DNA of 64,000 bases, from assembly GCF_036421855.1 (NCBI RefSeq), contig NZ_JAZGOK010000003.1. The stretch is one strand, 5' to 3'. This document shows positions 1-8,146 of the stretch, one piece after another (within the stretch, counting starts at the first letter, position 1; each line of letters begins with the position of its first letter). The notes below the pieces were generated by a model. The model was given only the letters and a program-made list of their open reading frames with translations, was not told where the DNA came from and ran no database searches. This stretch comes from Georgenia_B sunbinii. GTDB taxonomy: Bacteria > Actinomycetota > Actinomycetes > Actinomycetales > Actinomycetaceae. A program made the translations under genes and the position numbers.

Positions 1-1
1 G

Positions 2-373
2 TATACACGTTTCCTCGGGGTCGAGCCCTACTTTGTCCGGCCGTTGGCCCCTGCCCCTGCGGCCTACGTCGAGTTCCGCAGCGGCGATCACCAGCACGAG
101 CTCGGCATCATAGATCGAAGCTATGCACCGCCGGGCGCGGCCACCACGCCGGGAGGCTCGGTGGTGTATTGGCACGTCGACGACCTTCAGGGCACATACT
201 CGAGATTGCTTTCGATGGGTGCGAAGGAATACCAGCCACCCACCGAGCGGGAAGAAGGCTTCGTCACGGCCGCAGTTGTCGATCCTTTCGGGAATGTGCT
301 GGGAGTAATGTACAATCCGCACTACCTCGACGTGCTCGATGCGGCCACGCGCCGCGAGATGATCGGAGGGTAA
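2..373 (+). CDS. VOC (glyoxalase/bleomycin-resistance) family protein, 5' end cut by the window edge
   Basis: The reading frame is open from the first bases of the window, so the start lies outside; a TTG at position 44 is in frame but falls inside the fold. The visible C-terminal half has the beta-alpha-beta-beta-beta pattern of a VOC module: a strand around YVEFRSGDHQHELGII, the segment VVYWHVDDLQGTY, and the typical ending AAVVDPFGNVLGVMYNPHY. Family members are metal-dependent lyases, dioxygenases or drug-binding proteins, and no substrate can be inferred here. The base composition is clearly AT-richer than the genes right of 1.4 kb. A GGAGG inside its last codons serves as ribosome site for the next gene, so the two are probably co-transcribed. 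Confidence 0.8.
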   Translation, partial: YTRFLGVEPYFVRPLAPAPAAYVEFRSGDHQHELGIIDRSYAPPGAATTPGGSVVYWHVDDLQGTYSRLLSMGAKEYQPPTEREEGFVTAAVVDPFGNVLGVMYNPHYLDVLDAATRREMIGG

Positions 374-375
374 TC

Positions 376-828
376 GTGCGCTCAGTCGCGCAGAAGATGG
401 GCGTCAGGGAGGGAACGCGTGCCTTCTTCCTCAATGCCCCAACGTCGGCTCTCCGTGCTATTGAGCTGCCGCATCTCGAGATCAGCAAGACATTGACCGG
501 AAAGTTTGATTACATTCACCTGTTCTGTGCCACCCAAATCGAAATGGACGAGGCTTTCCCTAAGCTCAAGTGCCATCTGAAACAGCAGGGAAAGCTGTGG
601 GTGTCGTGGCCGAAGGGAAAAAAGCTCGGTACGAATCTCGGCATGCGCAAGGTGATCGAGATCGGCTACAACCATGGCCTCGTCGAGAGCACGTGCCTCC
701 GGATTGACGACGTGTGGGCAGGTCTTAAATTCACACATCCAAAGGTGGGCAAGACGTACAACAATAGTTACGGCACTCTTCCGGACGAAGAACGGAGCTG
801 CATCAGCGACGCGTCGTCCGGAACTTAG
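376..828 (+). CDS. DUF3052 family protein
   Basis: A 150-residue protein. GTG at 376 is chosen because GGAGGG lies at 365-370 and the conserved N-terminus (VAQKMGVREGTRAFFLNAP) begins right there; longer upstream versions run through the VOC gene in another frame. The pattern of the family is visible: the LNAP segment near residue 22, FDYIHLFCATQIEMDEAFP, LWVSWPKGKK, then VDDVWAGLKF-like DDVWAGLKFTHPKVG near the end. The biochemical role of DUF3052 is not established. It follows the VOC gene by 2 nt. Codon use includes AAA, AAT and TTA-rich stretches unlike the rest of the window, suggesting that this pair was acquired separately. Confidence 0.8.
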   Translation: MRSVAQKMGVREGTRAFFLNAPTSALRAIELPHLEISKTLTGKFDYIHLFCATQIEMDEAFPKLKCHLKQQGKLWVSWPKGKKLGTNLGMRKVIEIGYNHGLVESTCLRIDDVWAGLKFTHPKVGKTYNNSYGTLPDEERSCISDASSGT

Positions 829-988
829 CACGCGGAATGTCATGATCTGTCAGTCAGAATCTTGAAGAAGTACCATTCGTGAACATCGGGTAATGCGGGC
901 CGCATGTCGCACGATTCGACGCCGAGCGGGCGCACAGTCCTCGCCGTGCGGCCAATCTCCTCCCCAGCACAACGGAGTCCACAGGGGG

Positions 989-1386
989 ATCGAACGCGCC
1001 GTCATGGGCGCGATGGTGCCGCTGATGGTCGCCACGCTCGCGGTCGTCGTCGCCTCGCAGATCGCCGGCGTGAGCGCCAAACTTGGTTCGCTGCTGCTCG
1101 TAGTGCCGGTATACGTCCTGTTCGCGACCGTAATGTGCCAGTGGGAATACTGGCGGGCAGAGTCGCTGGCCTTGACGTGCCGGGCAGGCGGTCGATCGTG
1201 TTCAGCGACGCGACACGGAACTCGCCCGTCGTGCTGCCATTGGCACTCGCCCTGCCCGCAGCATTCGACCTCGCACCGCTCGTCGTGGTCACACAGACCC
1301 TGGTCGAGCTTCTCACCATGGTGGCGTTCGTACGGCTCGTGCCGCGAATGGTGCCTGCATCAGCGGTTCGAACTCGCACATGTTAA
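989..1386 (+). pseudogene. Remnant of an ACR3/BASS-type arsenite (arsenic-resistance) transporter, 5'-truncated and frameshifted
   Basis: Two reading frames together rebuild the C-terminal part of a bile acid:sodium symporter/ArsB-like membrane protein. Frame 2 gives IERAVMGAMVPLMVATLAVVV and SLLLVVPVYVLFATVM (about 989-1145). The homology then continues in frame 1 with GILAGRVAGLDV, VFSDATRNSPVVLPLALAL and VVVTQTLVELLTMVAFVRLVPR up to the stop at 1384-1386. The ATRNS...VVLPLALALP and VTQTLVEL segments are characteristic of arsenic-resistance proteins of this superfamily. The switch lies near 1135-1150 and no N-terminal half is present upstream, so this is a dead fragment. It ends 4 bp inside the convergent ychF stop region. 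Confidence 0.75.
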
Positions 1387-2468
1387 ACGGCGAAACGAAA
1401 TTCGACGACGTCGCCGTCGACCATGACGTACTCCTTGCCCTCGATGCGGACCTTGCCGCGGGCCTTGGCCTCGGCCATCGAGCCGGCCTCGATGAGGTCC
1501 TCGAAGGACACGATCTCGGCCTTGATGAAGCCGCGCTGGAAGTCGGTGTGGATGACCCCTGCGGCCTGCGGCGCGGTCCAGCCCTGGTGGATGGTCCACG
1601 CGCGGGCCTCCTTGGGCCCGGCGGTGAGGTAGGTCTGCAGGCCGAGGGTCTCGAAGCCGACCCGGGCCAGCTGGTCGAGACCGGCCTCGTCCTGGCCGCT
1701 GTCGGCGAGCATCTCGGCAGCCTCGTCGGGCTCCAGCTCGACAAGGTCGGACTCGAACTTCGCGTCGAGGAAGATCGCCTCGGCCGGCGCCACGAGCTCG
1801 CGCAGCTCGGCCTGCATCGCCTCGTCGGCGAGTCCGTCGTCGTCGGTGTTGAAGACGTAGATGAACGGCTTGGCGGTCATCAGCTGGAAGGTGTCGAGGT
1901 GCTCCGGGTCCAGGCCGGCGGCGACCGCACCCGAGGAGACAAGGGTGCCCGCCTCGAGCAGCGCGAGCGCGCCCTGCGCGGTCTTGAGGACCTCGCCGTC
2001 ACTCCTCTTGAGCCGGACCTCCTTCTCCAGCCGCGGCAGCGCCTTCTCCAGGGTCTGCAGGTCGGCGAGGATGAGCTCGGTGGTGATGGTCTCGATGTCG
2101 TCGGCGGGCGAGACCTTGCCGTCGACGTGGACCACGTCGGGATCGCTGAACGCCCGCGTCACCAGGCAGATCGCCTCCGCCTCACGGATGTTGGCGAGGA
2201 ACTGGTTGCCCAGCCCCTCCCCCTCGGACGCGCCGCGGACGATCCCCGCGATGTCGACGAAGGACACCGTCGCCGGCAGGATCTTCGCCGACCCAAAAAC
2301 TCCCGCGAGGTCATTCAGCCGCGGGTCGGGCAGCGGCACGATGCCGATGTTCGGCTCGATGGTCGCGAACGGGTAGTTCGCGGCGAGCACCGAGGCGCGC
2401 GTGAGGGCGTTGAAGAGGGTCGACTTGCCAACGTTGGGCAGTCCCGCGATTCCGATGGTGAGGGCCAC
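1383..2468 (-). CDS. ychF: Redox-regulated/ribosome-binding ATPase YchF (Obg family)
   Basis: 361 residues, the usual length of YchF (about 363). GTG at 2468 is preferred over an in-frame start 36 bases upstream because the family begins directly with the G1 strand (VALTIGIAGLPNVGKST). The P-loop GLPNVGKST sits at residues 9-17; the G3 region reads FVDIAGIVRGASEGEGLGNQFL, diagnostic of YchF/Obg; a degenerate NTDD replaces NKxD, in keeping with ATP rather than GTP preference in this family. The C-terminal TGS-like domain ends with AEIVSFEDLI and GKEYVMVDGDVVEFRFAV. YchF binds ribosomes and influences translation fidelity and stress responses. It is read convergently with the arsenic-transporter remnant. 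Confidence 0.95.
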   Translation of the reverse strand: MALTIGIAGLPNVGKSTLFNALTRASVLAANYPFATIEPNIGIVPLPDPRLNDLAGVFGSAKILPATVSFVDIAGIVRGASEGEGLGNQFLANIREAEAICLVTRAFSDPDVVHVDGKVSPADDIETITTELILADLQTLEKALPRLEKEVRLKRSDGEVLKTAQGALALLEAGTLVSSGAVAAGLDPEHLDTFQLMTAKPFIYVFNTDDDGLADEAMQAELRELVAPAEAIFLDAKFESDLVELEPDEAAEMLADSGQDEAGLDQLARVGFETLGLQTYLTAGPKEARAWTIHQGWTAPQAAGVIHTDFQRGFIKAEIVSFEDLIEAGSMAEAKARGKVRIEGKEYVMVDGDVVEFRFAV

Positions 2469-2531
2469 GTGGCGAGAGTCTACGTCGTCGGGCTCACGGC
2501 GCACCGATCGCGGTACCCGCCGCCGAGCCGG

Positions 2532-3086
2532 CTAGCCGCGAACCGTCACCCGGAGCCGGTTGAAGCCCGCGATGCCACCAACCTCCGCCCCGACCTCCAC
2601 CACCGTGTAGTGGTAGAGCCAGTCGGGGATACCCAGGTCGGGCAGCTGCGCGATCGCGTCGCGCATCGCCTCCTCCAGGTTCCAGTCCCGGGAGTAGCCG
2701 ACCGCCTCCCGGACCTCGTGCTGGGGCAGCTGGGCGCGGGGCCCGCCGTCGGCCGCGCCGGAGACCCGGGCGGCGGTGTCGAGCAACCGCACCTCGACGG
2801 TGCGCTCGCCGCCGGCGTCGTGGACGGTCACCTCCTCGCGGTGCGTCCCGATGCGGAAGGCCTGCGTCACGTGGAAGTCCTGCTCCATCGGCGCACACTT
2901 CATGCGCGGGTCGATGGACATCCGGGCGACGAAGCCGGGCGGCTCGACGTCAGTGAGCGTGCGCTCCAGCGTGACGGTGTGGCACGCGCTCGGTCGGCTG
3001 CCGGTCACCTGCAGCACGAGCACGTCGTCGACCTGGTAGGCACGCGCCTCGTCCACGGTCGCCAGCTGGTCCTCGATGATCTCCAC
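2532..3086 (-). CDS. Conserved-looking hypothetical protein, function unknown
   Basis: 184 residues, not recognised. The GTG start at 3086 is supported by a GGGGAGG ribosome site directly upstream. It is soluble, with no signal peptide or membrane segment, and acidic at the N-terminus (MEIIEDQLATVDEARAYQVDD). Beta-rich stretches (VLVLQVTG, HTVTLERTL, EEVTVHDAGGERTVEVRLLD) and a C-terminal helix rich in acidic residues (WNLEEAMRDAIAQL) suggest a small alpha/beta fold. Two cysteines (SACHT, KCAP) are not arranged as a known metal site. It lies 63 bp upstream of ychF on the same strand, so co-transcription is possible. Confidence 0.7.
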   Translation of the reverse strand: MEIIEDQLATVDEARAYQVDDVLVLQVTGSRPSACHTVTLERTLTDVEPPGFVARMSIDPRMKCAPMEQDFHVTQAFRIGTHREEVTVHDAGGERTVEVRLLDTAARVSGAADGGPRAQLPQHEVREAVGYSRDWNLEEAMRDAIAQLPDLGIPDWLYHYTVVEVGAEVGGIAGFNRLRVTVRG

Positions 3087-3249
3087 GGTGGCCTCCCCGC
3101 CCCGACAGACCGGTCCTGAATGACAGTCCGAGGATCATGGCAGCGACGCGCCGCGACGACAAGGCCCGATCGGGCAGCGGTTGCCATCCCGTGCCATCGG
3201 ACGCGTCGTGCGGGACAGTAGGGGCCAGTGTCGACACCAGGAGGACCCC

Positions 3250-3591
3250 ATGCCCGATCTCGCCGCGCTCACCTCGTCCCACCTGCAGGCCGCCCGGGAC
3301 TCCGACCACGGCCGCAGCGCCGAGCTCCTCGTGCACGACGGCGTGCTGCGCCAGTCGATCCTCGCGCTGCGCGCGGGCACCGAGCTGGCCGAGCACAACT
3401 CCCCGCACGCCGCGAGCCTGCAGGTGCTCGTCGGCCGGGTGCGCGTCACCGGTGTCGACGCGCCGGTGCTCGACGCCGGCGAGCTGCACACCCTCACCCA
3501 CCAGCGCCACGCCGTCACCGCACTCGAGGACTCGGTATTCCTGCTCACCACAGTCACCGGGCTGCCCGGGGAGCCGCCGCAGTCCGAGTGA
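3250..3591 (+). CDS. Small cupin-fold protein
   Basis: 113 residues. The ATG at 3250 has a perfect AGGAGG at 3239-3244, whereas the longer in-frame start at 3181 has none. The middle of the protein has the cupin barrel signature in degenerate form: ILALRAGTELAEHNSPHAASLQVLVGR, followed by VRVTGVDAPVLDAGELHTLTHQRHAVTALEDSVFLLTTV. The usual metal ligands are partly kept (EHNSP..., then H and E further on), so metal binding is possible but not certain. Such one-domain cupins often bind small metabolites; no substrate can be named. It is divergent from the hypothetical gene at 2532 and lies upstream of rmuC. Confidence 0.75.
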   Translation: MPDLAALTSSHLQAARDSDHGRSAELLVHDGVLRQSILALRAGTELAEHNSPHAASLQVLVGRVRVTGVDAPVLDAGELHTLTHQRHAVTALEDSVFLLTTVTGLPGEPPQSE

Positions 3592-3641
3592 CGGGCACGG
3601 CGTCCGGCGGCGATGTCGGACCCCGGTGCCAGAGTGTGGCC

Positions 3642-4865
3642 ATGAACATCGTCGTGGCAGTCCTGCTCATGATCCTCGCGCTCGCGCTCGGTCTCCTCGC
3701 CGGCGGCGCCGTGGCCCGGTCCCGCGGGCAGCAGGCGGTGGCCGATGCCCGGGAGCGGGCGGCCGCCGCCGGCGCGCGCGCCGAGCAGCTGGCCGCGCAG
3801 AACCACGACCTCACCGAGCGGGCCTCCCGCGACCACGACGTCCTGCGCGCGCTGGCCCCGGTGCAGTCGACGCTCAGCCAGGTCGGCGAGCACGTCTCCG
3901 CGCTCGAGCGGGAGCGGACCGAGCAGTTCACCCAGCTCACCGAACAGCTGCACGCGGCCGCCCGCACCGACGCGGAGCTGCGGTCCACCACCGCCACGCT
4001 CGCCGGTGCGCTGCGCTCCGGCGCCACCCGTGGCCAGTGGGGCGAGGTCCAGCTGCGACGCATCCTCGAGGCCGCAGGCATGCTCCGCCACGTCGACTTC
4101 CTCGAGCAGGCGTCGCTCGGGTCGCTGCCCGGGGCGTCGTCCGACGCCCCGCGGGGCCGGCCCGACGTCGTCGTCCGGCTGCCGCACGAGCGCTTCCTCG
4201 TCATCGACGCCAAGGTGCCGTTCGACTCCTACCTCGAGGCGACGGCGATCACCGAGGTCGGTGATCCGGCGGCGGCCGAGCGCCGCGAGCGGCTGCTGGC
4301 CGCGCACGCGAAGGCCCTGCGCGGGCACGTCGACGCGCTGGCCGCCCGCCGGTACGGCGAGCAGATCGTCGGCAGCCCCGACCTCGTCGTCATGTTCGTC
4401 CCCTCCGAGGGGCTCCTCTCGGCCGCGCTGGAGAACGACCCCTCGCTGCTCGAGCACGCGCTGCGGCAGGGGGTGGCACCCACCGCGCCGTCCTCGCTGC
4501 TCGCGCTGCTGCGAACCACCGCGACCATCTGGTCCTCGGCCTCGGTCACCGAGGACGCCCGCGAGCTGCTCGAGCTCGGCCGGACGCTGTACGAGCGGCT
4601 GGGCACCGTCGCCGGCCACGTGGGCCAGCTCGGCCGCACCTTGGAGAGCGCGGTGCAGCACTACAACAAGGTGGTGGGCTCGGTGGAGTCACGCCTCCTG
4701 GTGACCGCGCGCAGCTTCGACGCACTCGACGGCGACGGCCTGGCGGTCCGGGAGATCCCCGGCGAGCGCGGCCAGCTGCGACGCTTCACCGCGGCCGAGC
4801 TCGTCGATCCGCCGGACGAGGCCGCCACCTCGCTCGTGGGAGCGCCGGGCCACCCGCACCCGTGA
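3642..4865 (+). CDS. rmuC: RmuC-family DNA recombination protein
   Basis: 407 residues from ATG 3642. The first 22 residues form a membrane segment (NIVVAVLLMILALALGLLAGG), followed by about 100 residues of coiled coil rich in Ala, Glu and Arg. The conserved RmuC core begins near residue 125 (GATRGQWGEVQLRRILEAAGM), continues through RPDVVVRLPHERFLVIDAKVPFDSYLEA, and ends with SPDLVVMFVPSEGLLSAALE and LLRTTATIW. The DAK segment matches the acidic/lysine active site of PD-(D/E)XK-type nucleases to which RmuC is related. RmuC limits inverted-repeat-associated rearrangements in E. coli. A much longer version of the frame starting at 3228 runs through the cupin gene and is not used. Confidence 0.92.
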   Translation: MNIVVAVLLMILALALGLLAGGAVARSRGQQAVADARERAAAAGARAEQLAAQNHDLTERASRDHDVLRALAPVQSTLSQVGEHVSALERERTEQFTQLTEQLHAAARTDAELRSTTATLAGALRSGATRGQWGEVQLRRILEAAGMLRHVDFLEQASLGSLPGASSDAPRGRPDVVVRLPHERFLVIDAKVPFDSYLEATAITEVGDPAAAERRERLLAAHAKALRGHVDALAARRYGEQIVGSPDLVVMFVPSEGLLSAALENDPSLLEHALRQGVAPTAPSSLLALLRTTATIWSSASVTEDARELLELGRTLYERLGTVAGHVGQLGRTLESAVQHYNKVVGSVESRLLVTARSFDALDGDGLAVREIPGERGQLRRFTAAELVDPPDEAATSLVGAPGHPHP

Positions 4866-4919
4866 GGGCGGCGGGGCGCCCGATTTGGCCGGTGCGGTCG
4901 ATGAGCGTACGAATGAGCC

Positions 4920-6374
4920 GTGACGACGACCGCGCCTGACGGCCACGTGGCGGATCCCGCCCGGTGGCGGATCCTTGCCGTGCTGCTCGTCTCGATCTTC
5001 ATGTCACTCGTCGGCGTGAGCATCATCAACGTGGTGCTGCCCTCCATCCAGCTCGGCCTGGACGCCACCGAGTCGGACCTGCAGTGGGTGCTGTCGGGCT
5101 ATGCGCTCACCTTCGGGGTGGTCCTCGTGGCGGCCGGCCGCGCCGGTGACATCCTCGGCCGCGGGCCGCTGTTCATCATCGGCATCGCGCTCTTCTCGCT
5201 CTCGTCGGTGGCGGCCGGGCTGGCCCCGGACCCGACGACGCTCAACATCGCCCGGTTCGTCCAGGGCCTGGGCTCGGGCCTGCTCAACCCGCAGGCCGTC
5301 GGCATGATCCAGCAGTACTTCCGGGGCCCGGAGCGCGGCCGTGCCTACGGGGCGCTGGGCAGCGTCGTCGGGGTCTCGGTGGCGATCGGGCCGTTGCTCG
5401 GCGGACTGATCATCGAGCTGGCCGGCGAGGCGCAGGGCTGGCGCTGGACGTTCCTCGTCAACGTCCCCGTCGGCGTCGTGGCGATCATCCTCGCGCTGCG
5501 CTGGTTCCCACGGCCGCTGCGCAACCCGCGCAACGCCGCGGCCGGCGCCCGTGACCTCGACCCGGTCGGCGCGGTGCTGCTCGGGTTGGCCGTGCTCGCC
5601 CTCCTGCTGCCGTTCGTCGAGCGGAGCATGGGTGCCGCCGGCTGGTTGCTGGTGCCCCTCGGCGTCGGGCTGGTGGCGCTGTGGGTGTCGTGGGAGCACC
5701 GCTACCGTCGCCGGGGCCGTGCCCCGATGGTCGACCTTGCACTGTTCCGCACCCGCAGCTTCTCCATCGGCACGCTCATCGCCGCGCTGTACTTCATGGG
5801 CGTCACCAGCGTCTGGGTGCTCATCGCCATGTACGTGCAGAACGGGCAGGGCGGCAGCGCCCTCCAGGCCGGCCTCGTGGGGCTGCCCGCCGCGGCCATC
5901 TCCGCGGTGAGCTCGCACTGGTCGGGACGCCGGGTGACGCAGCTCGGCCGCCGGATCGTCATCGCCGGGATCTGCAGCGCCGTCGTCGGGCTGGTGCTGA
6001 GCATCGTCGTCGTCCAGCTCGTGGCCGCCGACCTGGCGAGCATGTGGTGGCTGCTTCTGACGCTGGCGTTCATCGGAGTGGGCCAGGGCATGGTCATCAC
6101 GCCGAACCAGACGCTCACCCTCGCCGACGTGCCGCTGGAGTACTCCGGCAGCGCGGGCGGCGTGCTGCAGACCGGTCAGCGGATCGGCACCGCGATGGGA
6201 CTGGCGATCATCACCGGGGTGGCGTTCTCGGTGCTCGCTGGTAACGACTGGACGGCGGCGATCTCGGTCGGCTTCGGCCTGACAACGGTGCTGGTGCTCG
6301 TCACGCTCGTCGTCGCCGTCGTCGACCAGCGCGGCCCGTCTCGCGCACGGCCCACCTCGCCCCCGCTGGGCTGA
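4920..6374 (+). CDS. MFS drug:H+ antiporter, DHA2 (EmrB/QacA-like, 14-TM) family
   Basis: 484 residues with about 14 hydrophobic helices. The N-terminus reads WRILAVLLVSIFMSLVGVSIINVVLPSIQ, in which the first helix carries the S-I-I-N-V-V-L-P-S-I pattern equivalent to motif D1 of DHA2 exporters. The loop 2-3 motif appears as GRAGDILGRGPLF, and helix 5 has motif C-like GSVVGVSVAIGPLLGGLI. Such pumps expel lipophilic cations or antibiotics using the proton gradient; the substrate is unknown. The GTG start at 4920 immediately precedes TTTAPDGHVADPAR, with no strong ribosome site. No adjacent TetR or MarR regulator is present, which is unusual for an inducible exporter of this family. Confidence 0.88.
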   Translation: MTTTAPDGHVADPARWRILAVLLVSIFMSLVGVSIINVVLPSIQLGLDATESDLQWVLSGYALTFGVVLVAAGRAGDILGRGPLFIIGIALFSLSSVAAGLAPDPTTLNIARFVQGLGSGLLNPQAVGMIQQYFRGPERGRAYGALGSVVGVSVAIGPLLGGLIIELAGEAQGWRWTFLVNVPVGVVAIILALRWFPRPLRNPRNAAAGARDLDPVGAVLLGLAVLALLLPFVERSMGAAGWLLVPLGVGLVALWVSWEHRYRRRGRAPMVDLALFRTRSFSIGTLIAALYFMGVTSVWVLIAMYVQNGQGGSALQAGLVGLPAAAISAVSSHWSGRRVTQLGRRIVIAGICSAVVGLVLSIVVVQLVAADLASMWWLLLTLAFIGVGQGMVITPNQTLTLADVPLEYSGSAGGVLQTGQRIGTAMGLAIITGVAFSVLAGNDWTAAISVGFGLTTVLVLVTLVVAVVDQRGPSRARPTSPPLG

Positions 6375-6380
6375 GCCGGC

Positions 6381-8045
6381 TCAGCCCGCGGCGGACCTCG
6401 GGAGCAGCTGCTCCCGGACCGCGCGCCGCAGCACCTTGCCCAGCTGCGAGCGCGGCAGCTCGTCGAGCACCGCGATGTCCCGCGGCACGGCGTACTGCGA
6501 GAGGTGCTGGGCGGTCCACTGCCGCACCGCCGCCAGGTCCACCGCGGCGCCCGGCTCCAGCACCAGTGCCGCGACGACGCGTTCGCCGCGCACGCCGTCG
6601 GGCAGCCCGACGACGGCGACGTCCCGGACCTGCGGCATCGACCGCACCGCGTCCTCCACCTGGGAGGGGTAGACGTTGAACCCGTTGAAGACGATGAGCT
6701 CCTTGCGCCGGTCGGCGAGCGTGATGAAGCCGTCGTCGCCGCGACGCACGAGGTCCCCGGTGCGCAGCCAATCGCCGTCGAGCATCACCTCGGCGGTCGC
6801 CGCCGGGTTCGCCCAGTAGCCGGCGAACACCTGCGGGCCGCGCACGAGCAGCTCACCCACCTGCCCGTCGGCGACGTCGGCCGACGGCGAGTCCGGGTCC
6901 ACCACCCGGACCTCGGTGCCCGGGAACGGCAGCCCGAGCGCGCCGGGCCGGCGGCTTGGCCCGAGCGGGTTGCCCAGCGCCACCGGTGAGGTCTCGGTCA
7001 TCCCGTAGCCCTCGATCACCAGGCCACCGGTGAGCCGCTCCCAGTGGGCGGCGACGTCCGCGTCGAGCGACATCGCGCCGGAGATCGCGTACCGGACAGA
7101 GCCGAGGTCGGCCCCCTTCTCCTCGGCCGCCTCGGCGATCCGCGCGAGCATCGGCGGGACACCGCCGAAGAAGGTGATCGGGCGGCGGCGGGTGGCGGCC
7201 AGCACCATGTCCGGGTCGAACTTCGGCAGCACCACCTGGGTGGCGCCCAGGTGGACGGCGGTGGTCAGCGAGAGCGTGAGGCCGAAGGCGTGGAAGAACG
7301 GCAGCACCGCCGAGAAGACCTCCTCGCCGTAGCGCAGGTCGCTGATCCAGCTGGCGCTCTGCGCGACGTTCGCGACGAGGTTCCGGTGGGTGAGCACGAC
7401 CGCCTTCGGCGTACCGGTGGTGCCGCCGGTGTGCAGAAGCACCGCGGTGTCCGCCGGCCGCGGCCCGGCACGGCCCGGTGGCAGCGGTGCCGCACGGCGG
7501 GTCTCGGCCTCCCAGCTGAGCACGCCCGCAGGCACCGGCCCGCGCATCGCCTCGCGCTGCGCCCGGGCCGCGGGCAGCGGCAGCCGGAGCAGCACCCGGG
7601 AGCGCAGCGGCAGCGCGGCAGTGAGGTCAACCGCCATGACGGTGCGGCCCTGCAGGTCGCCGTCGGGGCAGACCCCGGCCAGCGACTTCTCCCAGCACAC
7701 GACGACCGTGGCGCCGTGGGCGGCGAGCTGCGCCTGCAGCTCGACCTCCGGGGCCAACGGGTTGTGCTCGGCGACGACGGCGCCCAGTCGCAGCACGGCG
7801 TAGAACGCGACGACGTGCTGCGGGCAGTTGGGCAGCACCAGCGCGACCCGGTCCCCGGCGCGGACACCGGCGGCGGCGAGCGCCCCCGCAGCCCGGTCCA
7901 CCTGCGCCGCCAGCTCGCGGTACGTCGTCGTAGCGCCGAGGAAGTCGAGGGCCGCGTGGTCGCCCACCCGGGCGGCCGCGGTGGCAAGGAGGTCGGGCAC
8001 CGTGAGGTCGGGAACCGCGAACGGAGCGGCGTCGGGCGTGGGCAT
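6381..8045 (-). CDS. Long-chain acyl-CoA synthetase (AMP-dependent ligase)
   Basis: 554 residues from ATG 8045, which has AAGGAG 8-13 bases upstream. All ANL-superfamily motifs are present: the phosphate-binding loop LLHTGGTTGTPKAVVLTH, the core GYGMTETSPVALGNP, the hinge-side WLRTGDLVRRGDDGFITLADRRKELIVFNGFNVYPSQVED, and the catalytic lysine region PRSQLGKVLRRAV near the C-terminus. The length and NGFNVYPSQVED wording point to a fatty acid-CoA ligase (FadD type), which activates fatty acids as acyl-AMP and then acyl-CoA in the cytoplasm. It is convergent with the MFS gene, ending 6 bp from its stop, and stands alone. Confidence 0.92.
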   Translation of the reverse strand: MPTPDAAPFAVPDLTVPDLLATAAARVGDHAALDFLGATTTYRELAAQVDRAAGALAAAGVRAGDRVALVLPNCPQHVVAFYAVLRLGAVVAEHNPLAPEVELQAQLAAHGATVVVCWEKSLAGVCPDGDLQGRTVMAVDLTAALPLRSRVLLRLPLPAARAQREAMRGPVPAGVLSWEAETRRAAPLPPGRAGPRPADTAVLLHTGGTTGTPKAVVLTHRNLVANVAQSASWISDLRYGEEVFSAVLPFFHAFGLTLSLTTAVHLGATQVVLPKFDPDMVLAATRRRPITFFGGVPPMLARIAEAAEEKGADLGSVRYAISGAMSLDADVAAHWERLTGGLVIEGYGMTETSPVALGNPLGPSRRPGALGLPFPGTEVRVVDPDSPSADVADGQVGELLVRGPQVFAGYWANPAATAEVMLDGDWLRTGDLVRRGDDGFITLADRRKELIVFNGFNVYPSQVEDAVRSMPQVRDVAVVGLPDGVRGERVVAALVLEPGAAVDLAAVRQWTAQHLSQYAVPRDIAVLDELPRSQLGKVLRRAVREQLLPRSAAG

Positions 8046-8146
8046 CGAAGCTCCTTCGTGGCCGCAGCGAGAGGGCGCTCCAACCCTAGTTCTCGGTCGC
8101 ACAGGTCAGCACGGCGGGCGCCGCCGCGCAGCACCGGCCGAGGAGG

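Noticed and set aside
3228..3641. N-terminal extension of RmuC by about 138 codons
   Set aside because: It overlaps the cupin gene in another frame and is Arg/Pro-rich; the RmuC membrane helix begins at ATG 3642.
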